Below are positions 15,467 to 22,706 of a DNA stretch of 24,009 nt, one piece after another. The notes below the pieces were generated by a model. It did no database searches and had not been told where the DNA came from. It was given only the letters and a program-made list of their open reading frames with translations. The first letter of the stretch is position 1. Every line of letters begins with the position of its first letter. This DNA is from an uncultured Eubacteriales bacterium (GTDB taxonomy: Bacteria; Bacillota; Clostridia; Christensenellales; CAG-138): assembly GCA_900543475.1 (NCBI GenBank), contig UQRU01000026.1, positions 1-24,009 of the forward strand, in the 5' to 3' direction. The translations under genes were made by a program, and so were the position numbers.

Positions 15467-15495
15467 TTGCAAAACACAGCCATACCATGTATAAT
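15467..15495 (+). promoter_or_regulatory. Promoter of the tRNA-Sec gene
   Basis: TTGCAA (15467-15472), a 17-base spacer and a perfect TATAAT (15490-15495) give a strong sigma-A-type promoter. It lies between the selB stop and the tRNA, so tRNA-Sec can be made independently of selAB. Confidence 0.85.
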
Positions 15496-15514
15496 CATGG
15501 CGCGGCTGTAATAT

Positions 15515-15611
15515 GGGGGTAGATGGGTGCTGGTGTGCCCCTCGGTCTTCAAAACCGATGTGAGCAGTTAGGAGCTGCTTGGGTGGGTTCAATTCCTACA
15601 TACTCCCGCCA
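15515..15611 (+). tRNA. selC: tRNA-Sec (anticodon UCA)
   Basis: The anticodon stem TCGGT/ACCGA closes the loop CTTCAAA, giving anticodon UCA, which reads UGA. A long variable arm (AGCAG with CTGCT) and a length of 97 bases including encoded CCA and discriminator G are typical of bacterial tRNA-Sec. The acceptor arm begins GGGGGTA and pairs with TACTCCC, including one G-U pair; the eighth pair expected in bacterial tRNA-Sec would be G-A here. The T-arm is GTGGG TTCAATT CCTAC. Confidence 0.97.
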
Positions 15612-15670
15612 GATTCAAAACAGGAACGCAAATGGCCGATCGCATAGATAAAACCGATGGGCATATTTTT

Positions 15671-15695
15671 AGCGCCTGGCCTAACAGGCGCTTTT
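15671..15695 (+). terminator. Terminator of the tRNA-Sec gene
   Basis: AGCGCCTG (15671-15678) and CAGGCGCT (15685-15692) form an 8-bp stem followed by TTTT. It isolates tRNA-Sec from the riboswitch-controlled operon. Confidence 0.8.
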
Positions 15696-15831
15696 CCCTG
15701 CTCTAAACCCCTAGAAAAGTTGGGCAGGATGAACATATTTGGTTTTTTCTATAATAGCCGGATCGCCTTGCGGAACCTGAAAAAATGGTATATGATTATA
15801 TTGTAACAAAGTGAATATCGGTTGGTTGACG

Positions 15832-16020
15832 GCTGTCGGGAGAGTGCATTTGATGCCGCCGAAGGAATAAATATGTAGCAATGCCTATCTGCTGCATATG
15901 AAGATCTCAGGCAAAAGGACCGGCTGCAGGACAACGCTCTGGAGAGCGCAAGCACCGAAGAAGTAACTTCAAGCGTACGGGTTCCGTTTCGCGAAGGAAG
16001 CTTTCAGGTTGAGGACAGAG
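15832..16020 (+). promoter_or_regulatory. Tandem glycine riboswitch
   Basis: Two consecutive glycine aptamers. Aptamer 1 spans about 15832-15927: P1 from GCTGTCGG with CCGGCTGC, and conserved core GGGAGAG, GCCGAAGG, TCTCAGGCAAAAGGAC. Aptamer 2 spans about 15937-16020: CTCTG with CAGAG as P1, core GGAGAG, CACCGAAG, TTTCAGG, GAGGACAGAG. The linker is short, as usual. The P1 3' strand of aptamer 2 overlaps the left arm of the terminator at 16017-16059, so glycine binding should prevent terminator formation: an ON switch for the glycine-degrading operon. Candidate -10 boxes are TATAAT at 15750 and TATATT at 15797; neither has a convincing -35. Confidence 0.95.
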
Positions 16021-16059
16021 TGGAAGGCAAAGCTTCATGCGTTGTATTCCACTTTTTTT
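16017..16059 (+). terminator. Riboswitch expression-platform terminator
   Basis: AGAGTGGAA (16017-16025) pairs with TTCCACTTT (16047-16055) over 9 bp, one of them G-U, followed by four more T. The first four bases of the left arm belong to P1 of glycine aptamer 2, so the two structures exclude each other. Confidence 0.85.
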
Positions 16060-16077
16060 CTGCCGGAGGCAAAGGAC

Positions 16078-16449
16078 ATGCTCGAACGGATGCTCGTCAT
16101 CACCAACAACCCCATGGCCCGGGACGCCCTTTCCAAACAGGACATCTGCGAGGTGCAATATGCACCCGTAAGTTATCGGCAGGTGCTCTGCATGGTTCGG
16201 GACGCCATCCATCAGGGACATAGACTTTTGACGCATCCTCTTTCCGGCAGCGTAAAGCCCGGGGAGACCCCGTACAAATCCGTGGCGGTCTCCAGGGCGC
16301 AGGGGTTGCTGGATCTTCCCTCCCTTTCTTTGATCGAAAACAGCATTACCACCTGCGATAAATTCCCTATCCGGGAAAAGAGCAAGGACCCATCCTTGCA
16401 GGCGGACTTTCAGACCATTGACTTGACGTTGATACAGTCTATTTTTTGA
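16078..16449 (+). CDS. grdX: GrdX family protein
   Basis: A 123-residue small protein found in glycine and betaine reductase operons; its biochemical role is not known. The start of the conserved part (MLVITNNPMARD) and the block GHRLLTHPLSGSVKPGETPYKS are the family signature. The ATG at 16078 follows GGAGG at a spacing of 8 bases. A longer in-frame reading from 16009 would run through the riboswitch and is not the true start. It is the first gene after the glycine riboswitch. The gap to grdE (101 bases) holds an AT-rich 8-bp hairpin (16484-16506). Confidence 0.9.
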   Translation: MLERMLVITNNPMARDALSKQDICEVQYAPVSYRQVLCMVRDAIHQGHRLLTHPLSGSVKPGETPYKSVAVSRAQGLLDLPSLSLIENSITTCDKFPIREKSKDPSLQADFQTIDLTLIQSIF

Positions 16450-16550
16450 GTCTGGCCCAAAATCCCGGATAAAAACCACGTTAATCATTTAGATTAAATA
16501 AATGATGGTTGAACTAACCAGGAACCAGTAATTAGAGGAGGTGTCTCAAG

Positions 16551-17831
16551 TTGAAATTGGAACTCGGATATATCCATATCCACGACATTCAGCTGGCAGC
16601 AGAATCCAAAGTTGAGAACGGCGTTCTGTACGTTGACGCCGAAGCGGTGAAGAAGCTTGTATTGGAAGACGAGCAGATCGCATCCGTTGAAGTCGACGTG
16701 GCGCGCCCTGGCGAAAACGTACGGATTACGCCTGTAAAAGACGTGATCGAACCCCGAGTAAAGGTAGAAGGCCCTGGCGGCATGTTCCCCGGCGTGATCT
16801 CCAAGGTGGAGACCGTGGGCAGCGGCAAGACCCATGTGCTCAAAGGCGCAGCGGTGGTTACCACCGGCAAGATCGTGGGCTTCCAGGAAGGCATCATCGA
16901 TATGAGCGGCATTGGCGCCCAGTATACGCCCTTCTCCAAGACCAACAACCTGGTGCTGGTGATCCAGCCTGTGGAAGGCCTTAAGCAGCACGACCATGAG
17001 CATGCGGTGCGTATGGCTGGCCTGAAAACCGCCGTGTACATCGGCGAGCTGGCCCGCAACCTCACCCCTGACGAGACCGAAACCTTTGAGACCCTGCCCC
17101 TTAAGGAAGGCATGGACAAGTATCCGGATCTGCCCCGGGTTGGCTATGTGCAGATGCTGCAGAGCCAGGGCTTGCTCCATGATACCTACGTATATGGCGT
17201 AGACGCCAAGAAGACACTATCCACTATCATCTATCCCACCGAGGTCATGGATGGCGCCATCATCAGCGGCAACTGCGTGTCTGCCTGCGATAAGAACCCC
17301 ACCTATGTCCATCAGAACAACCCCATCGTCCATGAGCTCTTTGCCCGGCACGGCAAGGACATCAACTTCGCCGCCATGGTCATCACCAACGAGAACGTAT
17401 ACCTGGCGGATAAAGAGCGTTCCTCCAACTGGGCTGCCAAGCTGTGCGAGTTCCTGTGCCTGGATGCAGTCATCATCACCGAGGAGGGCTTCGGCAACCC
17501 CGATACCGACCTGATCATGAACTGCCGCAAGATCAGCGAAAAGGGCATTAAGACCGTTATCGTTACTGACGAATACGCTGGCCGTGACGGTTCCTCCCAG
17601 TCCCTGGCAGACGCCCATGCTTCCGCGGATGCTTTGGTCACTGGCGGCAATGCCAACCAGGTCATCACCCTGCCCAAGATGGATAAGGTCATCGGCACCG
17701 AAGAGTACGTTGGCATTATAGCCGGCGGCTGGGCGGATAACAAGCACGAGGATGGCACCATCGACGTGGAGATCCAGGTCATCACCGGCGCCACCAGCGA
17801 GGTAGGCTTCAACTACCTGAGCGCTCGCTAA
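16551..17831 (+). CDS. grdE: Glycine reductase component B proprotein GrdE
   Basis: Forms the substrate-binding part of protein B, which binds glycine through a pyruvoyl group and passes a carboxymethyl group to the selenocysteine of GrdA. The 426-residue proprotein has the family blocks ARPGENVRITPVKDVIEPRVK near 57 and HVLKGAAVVTTGKIVGFQEG near 95. In ISGNCVSACDKN, Asn241-Cys242 is the site where the C. sticklandii proprotein is cut to give two chains with the Cys converted to pyruvoyl; the residue number is the same. The start is TTG, with GAGGAGGT eight bases upstream, which fixes the choice. grdB follows 14 bases later. Confidence 0.96.
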   Translation: MKLELGYIHIHDIQLAAESKVENGVLYVDAEAVKKLVLEDEQIASVEVDVARPGENVRITPVKDVIEPRVKVEGPGGMFPGVISKVETVGSGKTHVLKGAAVVTTGKIVGFQEGIIDMSGIGAQYTPFSKTNNLVLVIQPVEGLKQHDHEHAVRMAGLKTAVYIGELARNLTPDETETFETLPLKEGMDKYPDLPRVGYVQMLQSQGLLHDTYVYGVDAKKTLSTIIYPTEVMDGAIISGNCVSACDKNPTYVHQNNPIVHELFARHGKDINFAAMVITNENVYLADKERSSNWAAKLCEFLCLDAVIITEEGFGNPDTDLIMNCRKISEKGIKTVIVTDEYAGRDGSSQSLADAHASADALVTGGNANQVITLPKMDKVIGTEEYVGIIAGGWADNKHEDGTIDVEIQVITGATSEVGFNYLSAR

Positions 17832-17845
17832 AAAAGGAGGCTATC

Positions 17846-19162
17846 ATGAGCAAACTGAGAGTTGTACATTACATCAACCAGTTCTTCGCCCAGATCGGCG
17901 GCGAGGAAATGGCGGATTACAAGCCCGAATATCGGGAAGGCGTCGTGGGTCCTGGCTTGGCCCTGAAGGCAGCCTTCGGCGATGAGGCGGAGATCGTCGG
18001 CACTGTGATCTGCGGCGACTCCTACTTCAACGAGAACCTGGAGAAGGCTACCGCCGAGGTGCTGGATATGATCAAGGCTGCCAAGCCGGACCTGTTCATC
18101 GCCGGCCCTGCCTTTAACGCTGGCCGCTACGGCGTAGCCTGCGGCACCATCACCGATGCTGTCAAGCGTGAGCTGGGCATCCCCGCCCTGACGGGTATGT
18201 ATGTGGAGAACCCCGGCGCGGATATGTTCAAGGCCTCCGTGTACATCATTTCCACCAAGAACAGCGCTGCAGGCATGCGGGACGCTGCTCCCAAGATGGC
18301 CAAGCTGGGCCTGAAGCTGGCCAAGGGGGAGAAGATCGGCGCTTCCTGCGAAGAGGGTTATATGCCCAACGGCATCCGGGTGAACCTGTTTGAAAAGGAA
18401 CGGGGCGCCAAGCGTGCTGTAAACATGCTGATCGCCAAGATCAACGGCAAGCCCTTCACCACCGAGTATCCCATGCCCGACTTTGACCGGGTGGCTCCCA
18501 ATCCTGCGGTAAAGGATATTGCCCATGCGAAGATCGCCCTGGTTACCTCCGGCGGCATTGTGCCCAAGGGCAATCCGGATCATATCGAGAGCTCCAACGC
18601 TACCCATTACGGCAAGTACGACATCGAAGGCGTGATGGATCTGACCAGCGACCGCTACGCCACCGCCCACGGCGGCTACGATCCCGTCTATGCCAATGCC
18701 GATGCTGACCGGGTATTGCCGGTAGACGTGCTGCGGGAGTTTGAGAAGGAAGGCAAGATCGGTTCCTTGTATCGTTACTTCTACACCACAGTCGGTAACG
18801 GTACTGCGGTTAAGAGCGCAAAGGCTTTCGCGGCTGAGTTCTCCAAGGACCTCATCGCGGACGGTGTTCAGGCCGTAATCCTGACCTCCACCTGAGGAAC
18901 CTGCACACGTTGCGGTGCAACGATGGTTAAAGAAATCGAGCGTGCAGGCATCCCCGTAGTACATATTTGCACAGTTACCCCCATTTCCATGACGGTCGGC
19001 GCGAACCGGATCGTTCCCGCCATTGCCATTCCCCACCCCCTGGGCAATCCGGCCCTGACCATGGAGGAGGAAAAGCACATCCGCCGCAAGATCCTGGAGA
19101 CCGCCCTAAAAGCCCTCTCCACCGAGGTGGATGACCAGACCATCTTCGAGGTCAAATATTAA
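17846..19162 (+). CDS. grdB: Glycine reductase component B selenoprotein GrdB
   Basis: The catalytic selenoprotein subunit of protein B. It is one reading frame of 438 residues with an internal UGA at 18893-18895 read as selenocysteine, Sec350. The sequence around it, U-GTCTRC-GATM, gives the UxxCxxC redox motif of GrdB. Upstream the frame has the conserved MSKLRVVHYINQFFAQIGGEE start. Downstream it runs on for 88 residues with the conserved IERAGIPVVHICTVTPIS and RIVPAIAIPHPLGNP. A predicted SECIS hairpin follows the UGA. AAAGGAGG lies before the ATG. The frame would look like two ORFs (ending 18895 and beginning 18923) to standard callers. SelA, SelB and tRNA-Sec are encoded just upstream. 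Confidence 0.96.
18893..18922 (+). promoter_or_regulatory. SECIS-like hairpin in grdB
   Basis: Starting 12 bases after the UGA, CGTTGC (18908-18913) pairs with GCAACG (18917-18922) around the apical GGT. Bacterial SECIS elements have a G-U in a small apical loop at a similar distance, which SelB recognises. The pairing is read directly; binding is inferred. Confidence 0.6.
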
Positions 19163-19200
19163 AAATATCCTTTCGGAAAGGACAGGACAAGTAGGAATCC

Positions 19201-20139
19201 ATGGATAAGAAGGTCTATGATGTAATCATTATCGGCGCGGGCCCTGCGGGGCTCGCCGCCGGAAGCTATGCAGGCCGTGCCCGGCTGTCCACCTTGATCA
19301 TCGAGAAGCAGAAGGACGGCGGACAAATCGTCATCACCGCAGAGATCGAAAACTATCCCGGCGGCATCGAAGGCGAGACGGGCCCCAGCCTGGTAGGCCG
19401 TATGGCGAAACAGGCGGAGCATTTTGGCGCAGAAAAGGTCTATGATACCATCGAAGAGGTAGAGCTGGAAGGCGAAATCAAGCACCTGAAGGGCAAGAAG
19501 GGCGACTATTATTCCAAGACCGTCATCATTGCCACCGGCGCCAACTCCCGGCCCATCGGCTGCCCTGGCGAGAAGGAACTCACCGGCAAGGGCGTATCCT
19601 ATTGCGCCACCTGCGACGGCGCGTTCTTCCAGGATCTGGACATCTATGTGGTAGGCGGCGGCGACAGCGCGGTGGAAGAGGCCATGTACCTGACCAAGTT
19701 TGGCCGCAAGGTTACCATTATCCATCGCCGGAACGAGCTGCGCGCAGCCAAGTCCATCCAGGAGAAGGCATTTGCTAACCCAAAGATGCACTTTATGTGG
19801 GATAGCGTGGTAGTAGAGCTCAAGGGCGACGGCATCCTGGAGAGCATGGTGGTCAAAAATGTTAAGACCGGCGAGCTCACCGAGATCGTTGCGGATGAGG
19901 ATGACGGCACCTTCGGCGTGTTCTGCTTCATCGGCTTCCTGCCCAACAGTGAGCTGTTCGAGGGCAAGGTGGAGATGGACCACGGGTATATCGTAACGGA
20001 TGCGGATATGCACACCAACATTCCCGGCGTATTCGCTGCCGGCGATGTGCGGGTGAAGAGCCTGCGCCAGGTGGTGACCGCGGCTGCGGATGGCGCCATC
20101 GCCGCCACCCAGGCCAACAAGTATATTGAAGGCATTTAA
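19201..20139 (+). CDS. trxB: Thioredoxin reductase
   Basis: Transfers electrons from NADPH through FAD to thioredoxin. The 312-residue product has the FAD-binding GAGPAG at 12-17, the redox-active CATC (Cys135 and Cys138) and the nucleotide-binding GGGDSAVEEA near 157. The C-terminal ends with VFAAGDVRVKSLRQVVTAAADG, the standard FAD-binding tail. It lies between grdB and trxA inside the glycine reductase operon and is therefore likely the dedicated electron source for the reductase. A ribosome binding site (AGGA) lies 10 bases before the ATG. Confidence 0.97.
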   Translation: MDKKVYDVIIIGAGPAGLAAGSYAGRARLSTLIIEKQKDGGQIVITAEIENYPGGIEGETGPSLVGRMAKQAEHFGAEKVYDTIEEVELEGEIKHLKGKKGDYYSKTVIIATGANSRPIGCPGEKELTGKGVSYCATCDGAFFQDLDIYVVGGGDSAVEEAMYLTKFGRKVTIIHRRNELRAAKSIQEKAFANPKMHFMWDSVVVELKGDGILESMVVKNVKTGELTEIVADEDDGTFGVFCFIGFLPNSELFEGKVEMDHGYIVTDADMHTNIPGVFAAGDVRVKSLRQVVTAAADGAIAATQANKYIEGI

Positions 20140-20157
20140 GTAAAGGAGAGATTTACC

Positions 20158-20475
20158 ATGTTGGAACTGGCGAAAGATACCTTTGAAGCGGAAGTGCTTC
20201 AGGCGGAAGGCACCGTATTTGTGGATTTCTATGGCGATGGCTGCGTGCCCTGTGCAGCGCTGATGCCCTTTGTCCATGAGATGGCGGATAAGTATGGCGA
20301 CAAGATCAAGTTCTGCGCCTTGAATACCACCAAAGCTCGCCGGCTGGCGATCAGCTTGAAGGTGCTGGGCCTGCCCACCATGGCCATCTTCAAGGGTGGC
20401 GAAAAGGTGGAAGAGGTCGTGAAGGACGACGCTACCCCCGAGAACATCGAAGCGCTCATTAAGAAGTACCTGTAA
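20158..20475 (+). CDS. trxA: Glycine-reductase-type thioredoxin
   Basis: Carries electrons from TrxB to the selenoprotein GrdA, restoring its reduced state. The 105-residue product has the thioredoxin fold pattern: FVDFYGDGCVPC with Cys29 and Cys32, and the cis-proline turn GLPTM. The active site is GCVPC instead of the usual WCGPC; this variant is known from glycine-reductase thioredoxins such as that of C. sticklandii. It follows trxB after 18 bases with AAAGGAG before the ATG. The reductant role is known for the family. Confidence 0.94.
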   Translation: MLELAKDTFEAEVLQAEGTVFVDFYGDGCVPCAALMPFVHEMADKYGDKIKFCALNTTKARRLAISLKVLGLPTMAIFKGGEKVEEVVKDDATPENIEALIKKYL

Positions 20476-20490
20476 TTTCTATTCGGTAAG

Positions 20491-20513
20491 TTTTTTACCC
20501 CAAGGGGTAAAAA
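20491..20513 (+). other. Hairpin between trxA and grdA
   Basis: TTTTTACCCC and GGGGTAAAAA form a 10-bp stem with a two-base spacer (probably a 4-base loop). T-residues are on the 5' side and no T-tract follows, so it is not a normal terminator for the operon direction. It may mark a message end, a processing site or a barrier to decay upstream of grdA. Confidence 0.4.
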
Positions 20514-20579
20514 TCTTAAATAGCAGCTCGGGCTTAGCCTGTGCGCTGCCATATTTTGAAAGGAAGGAGGAAAATCGTG

Positions 20580-21050
20580 ATGAGCTTGCTAAAGGATAAA
20601 AAGGTCATCATCATCGGTGACCGCGACGGCATCCCTGGCCCGGCTATCGAGGAATGCGTAAAGGACGCGGGCGCTGAGGTCGTGTTCTCCTCGACCGAGT
20701 GCTTTGTCTGAACGGCCGCGGGTGCAATGGACCTGGAAAACCAGAAGCGGGTTAAGGAATTCGCCGAGAAATACGGCCCCGAAAACATCGTTGTGGTGTT
20801 GGGCGCCGCAGAAGGCGAAGCCGCCGGTCTGGCCGCTGAGACGGTCACCAACGGCGATCCCACTTTTGCTGGTCCGTTGACAGGAGTCCAGTTGGGACTC
20901 AGGGTTTACCATGTGTGCGAGCCCGAGATCAAAAACGAGGTCTCGCCTGATCTTTATGATGAGCAGGTCGGCATGATGGAGATGGTTCTGGACGTTGACG
21001 ATATCGTCAATGAAATGAGCAGCATCCGCGAGCAATACTGCAAGTATTAA
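20580..21050 (+). CDS. grdA: Glycine reductase selenoprotein A
   Basis: Small selenoprotein that carries the carboxymethyl group as a selenoether from protein B to protein C. It is one frame of 156 residues with an internal UGA at 20709-20711, giving Sec44 in [15 protein letters not shown], the same position as in C. sticklandii GrdA. The N-terminus [20 protein letters not shown] and the C-terminus with [10 protein letters not shown] are typical. The start is the ATG at 20580; AAGGAGG lies about 9 bases upstream. A standard caller would start it late (20727) and miss the first 49 residues. It lies 104 bases after trxA, behind a hairpin. Confidence 0.96.
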
Positions 21051-21160
21051 GATCTTCAAAAAAAGGGGGGCGTGTCAGGCATTTCTTATGTGTGATGCGT
21101 CCCTTACTTCTTTCATATAGACAAAAGCCAAAAAAATAATATTGGATGGGAAGAAAAACT

Positions 21161-22693
21161 ATGAATAGCGTAATTAAAGGTTCCAGCTATATCCTGGCCC
21201 ATGCGCCGGATATGGTGATCCACAATGGCTCTACCCAAACCACGGAGCGCATCGTCAATCCAAGTTCCGAATACCTGGTGAAGCTACCGGATCATATCCG
21301 CAGCTATGAAGATGCCCTCAAGTATGCCCCTAACCAGACCTATATTGGCAACATGACCCCTGGGGAGCTGGGCGCCATTGCCCAGCCCTGGTACGATAAG
21401 CCTCTGGCAGAAGGCCCCCGTTATGGCAAGTTTGGCGAGATCATGCCGGAGGATGAGTTTTACATGCTCATGCAGGTGTGTGATGTATTCGACCTGCTGC
21501 ACCTGGAAAAGGGCTTTGTAGAGGATGTAAAGCCCCGGTTCGTTGCAAACCCGGTGATATCGGAAGATATCGTTGCGCGGGTCCACGATGGCCTGGATCT
21601 GGCGGAGATCGAGCACTTTGTCAATGAGGAGCACGCGGAAGGCCTGTATTTCCAGGGCAAACTGGTGGGCTATGTAAAGCGTGCCCACGATGTGGACGTA
21701 AACCTTTCCGCCCATGTAATGCATGAGAACCTGGTCTCTAAGGCCAGCAGCGTATTGGCTCTGCTGTATGTGGTGAAGAACAGCGGCATCGACAAGAGCG
21801 AGATCGAGTACGTGATCGACTGCTGCGAAGAGGCTTGCGGCGACGTGAACCAGCGGGGCGGCGGCAACTTTGCCAAGGCAGCGGCGGAGATCGCGGGCCT
21901 GACTTCCGCCACGGGCAGCGACATGCGGGGCTTCTGCGCGGGCCCGGCCCACGCCATGGTGGCGGCGGCGTCCCTGGTAAAGGCCGGCACCTATAAGAAC
22001 GTGGTGGTCACCGCAGGCGGCTGCACCGCCAAGCTGGGCATGAACGGCAAGGACCATGTCAATAAGGATATGCCCGTCCTGGAGGATATGCTGGGCGGCT
22101 TCTCCGTGTTGATCAGCGCCAACGACGGGGAAAACCCGGAGATCGATACCGAGATCATCGGCCGGCATACGGTGGGTACCGGTTCCTCTCCCCAGGCGGT
22201 CATCGGCGGCCTGGTGGCTGCGCCCCTTGCCCGGGCTGGTTTAAAGATCCCGGACATCGACAAGTACGCTGCGGAAATGCAGAACCCCGATATCACCAAG
22301 CCCGCCGGCGCCGGCGACGTGCCCGCTTCCAACTATAAGATGATCGGCGCGCTGGCCGTGAAGCAGGGCGACATGGAAAAGGCCAAGCTGGCCACCTTCG
22401 CCCAGGAGCACGGCATGGTAGGCTGGGCCCCCACCCAGGGCCATATCCCCAGCGGCGTGCCCTATGTGGGCTTCCTGCGGGACGAGATCCTATCCGGCCA
22501 GGTAAACACTGCCATGATCATCGGCAAAGGCAGCCTGTTCCTGGGCCGTATGACCAACCTGTTTGACGGCGTGTCCTTTGTGGTCCGCAAGAACGCAGGC
22601 GCCCAGGCCCAGGAGGGCGGCGTGTCCAAGGCGGAGATCAAGGGCCTCATCGCGGAAGCCCTGCGGGATTTTGCCGCCAGCATGATGGAATAG
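21161..22693 (+). CDS. grdC: Glycine reductase component C subunit beta
   Basis: GrdC and GrdD form protein C, which accepts the acetyl unit from GrdA and releases acetyl phosphate. The 510-residue product begins MNSVIKGSSYILAHAPDMVIHNG, the conserved GrdC start, so I chose the ATG at 21161 over one at 21146. Its core (for example CEEACGDVNQRGGGNFAKAA and GFCAGPAHAMVAAASLVKAG) resembles the thiolase-like fold of beta-ketoacyl synthase III enzymes. The upstream GGGAAG is a weak ribosome binding site. The gap of 110 bases to grdA has an imperfect hairpin. Confidence 0.95.
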   Translation: MNSVIKGSSYILAHAPDMVIHNGSTQTTERIVNPSSEYLVKLPDHIRSYEDALKYAPNQTYIGNMTPGELGAIAQPWYDKPLAEGPRYGKFGEIMPEDEFYMLMQVCDVFDLLHLEKGFVEDVKPRFVANPVISEDIVARVHDGLDLAEIEHFVNEEHAEGLYFQGKLVGYVKRAHDVDVNLSAHVMHENLVSKASSVLALLYVVKNSGIDKSEIEYVIDCCEEACGDVNQRGGGNFAKAAAEIAGLTSATGSDMRGFCAGPAHAMVAAASLVKAGTYKNVVVTAGGCTAKLGMNGKDHVNKDMPVLEDMLGGFSVLISANDGENPEIDTEIIGRHTVGTGSSPQAVIGGLVAAPLARAGLKIPDIDKYAAEMQNPDITKPAGAGDVPASNYKMIGALAVKQGDMEKAKLATFAQEHGMVGWAPTQGHIPSGVPYVGFLRDEILSGQVNTAMIIGKGSLFLGRMTNLFDGVSFVVRKNAGAQAQEGGVSKAEIKGLIAEALRDFAASMME

Positions 22694-22706
22694 CGAGGGC
22701 GCGGCC

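Noticed and set aside
15750..15755. TATAAT as the definite promoter of the glycine riboswitch
   Set aside because: No -35 box at the right distance, and it would add a long unstructured leader; kept only as a candidate.
16009..16077. Longer N-terminus for GrdX starting at 16009
   Set aside because: It would translate the end of the riboswitch and the terminator; the ATG at 16078 has a proper ribosome binding site.
18893..18895. grdB as a gene broken by a stop codon
   Set aside because: The frame continues with conserved sequence, the codon is UGA in a UxxCxxC motif, and selA, selB and tRNA-Sec are adjacent.
17828..20277. Long minus-strand reading frames opposite grdB and trxB (416 and 372 codons)
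   Set aside because: They lie opposite certain genes, have low-complexity Gly/His/Leu-rich products without motifs, and follow from the strong third-base GC bias of the sense genes.
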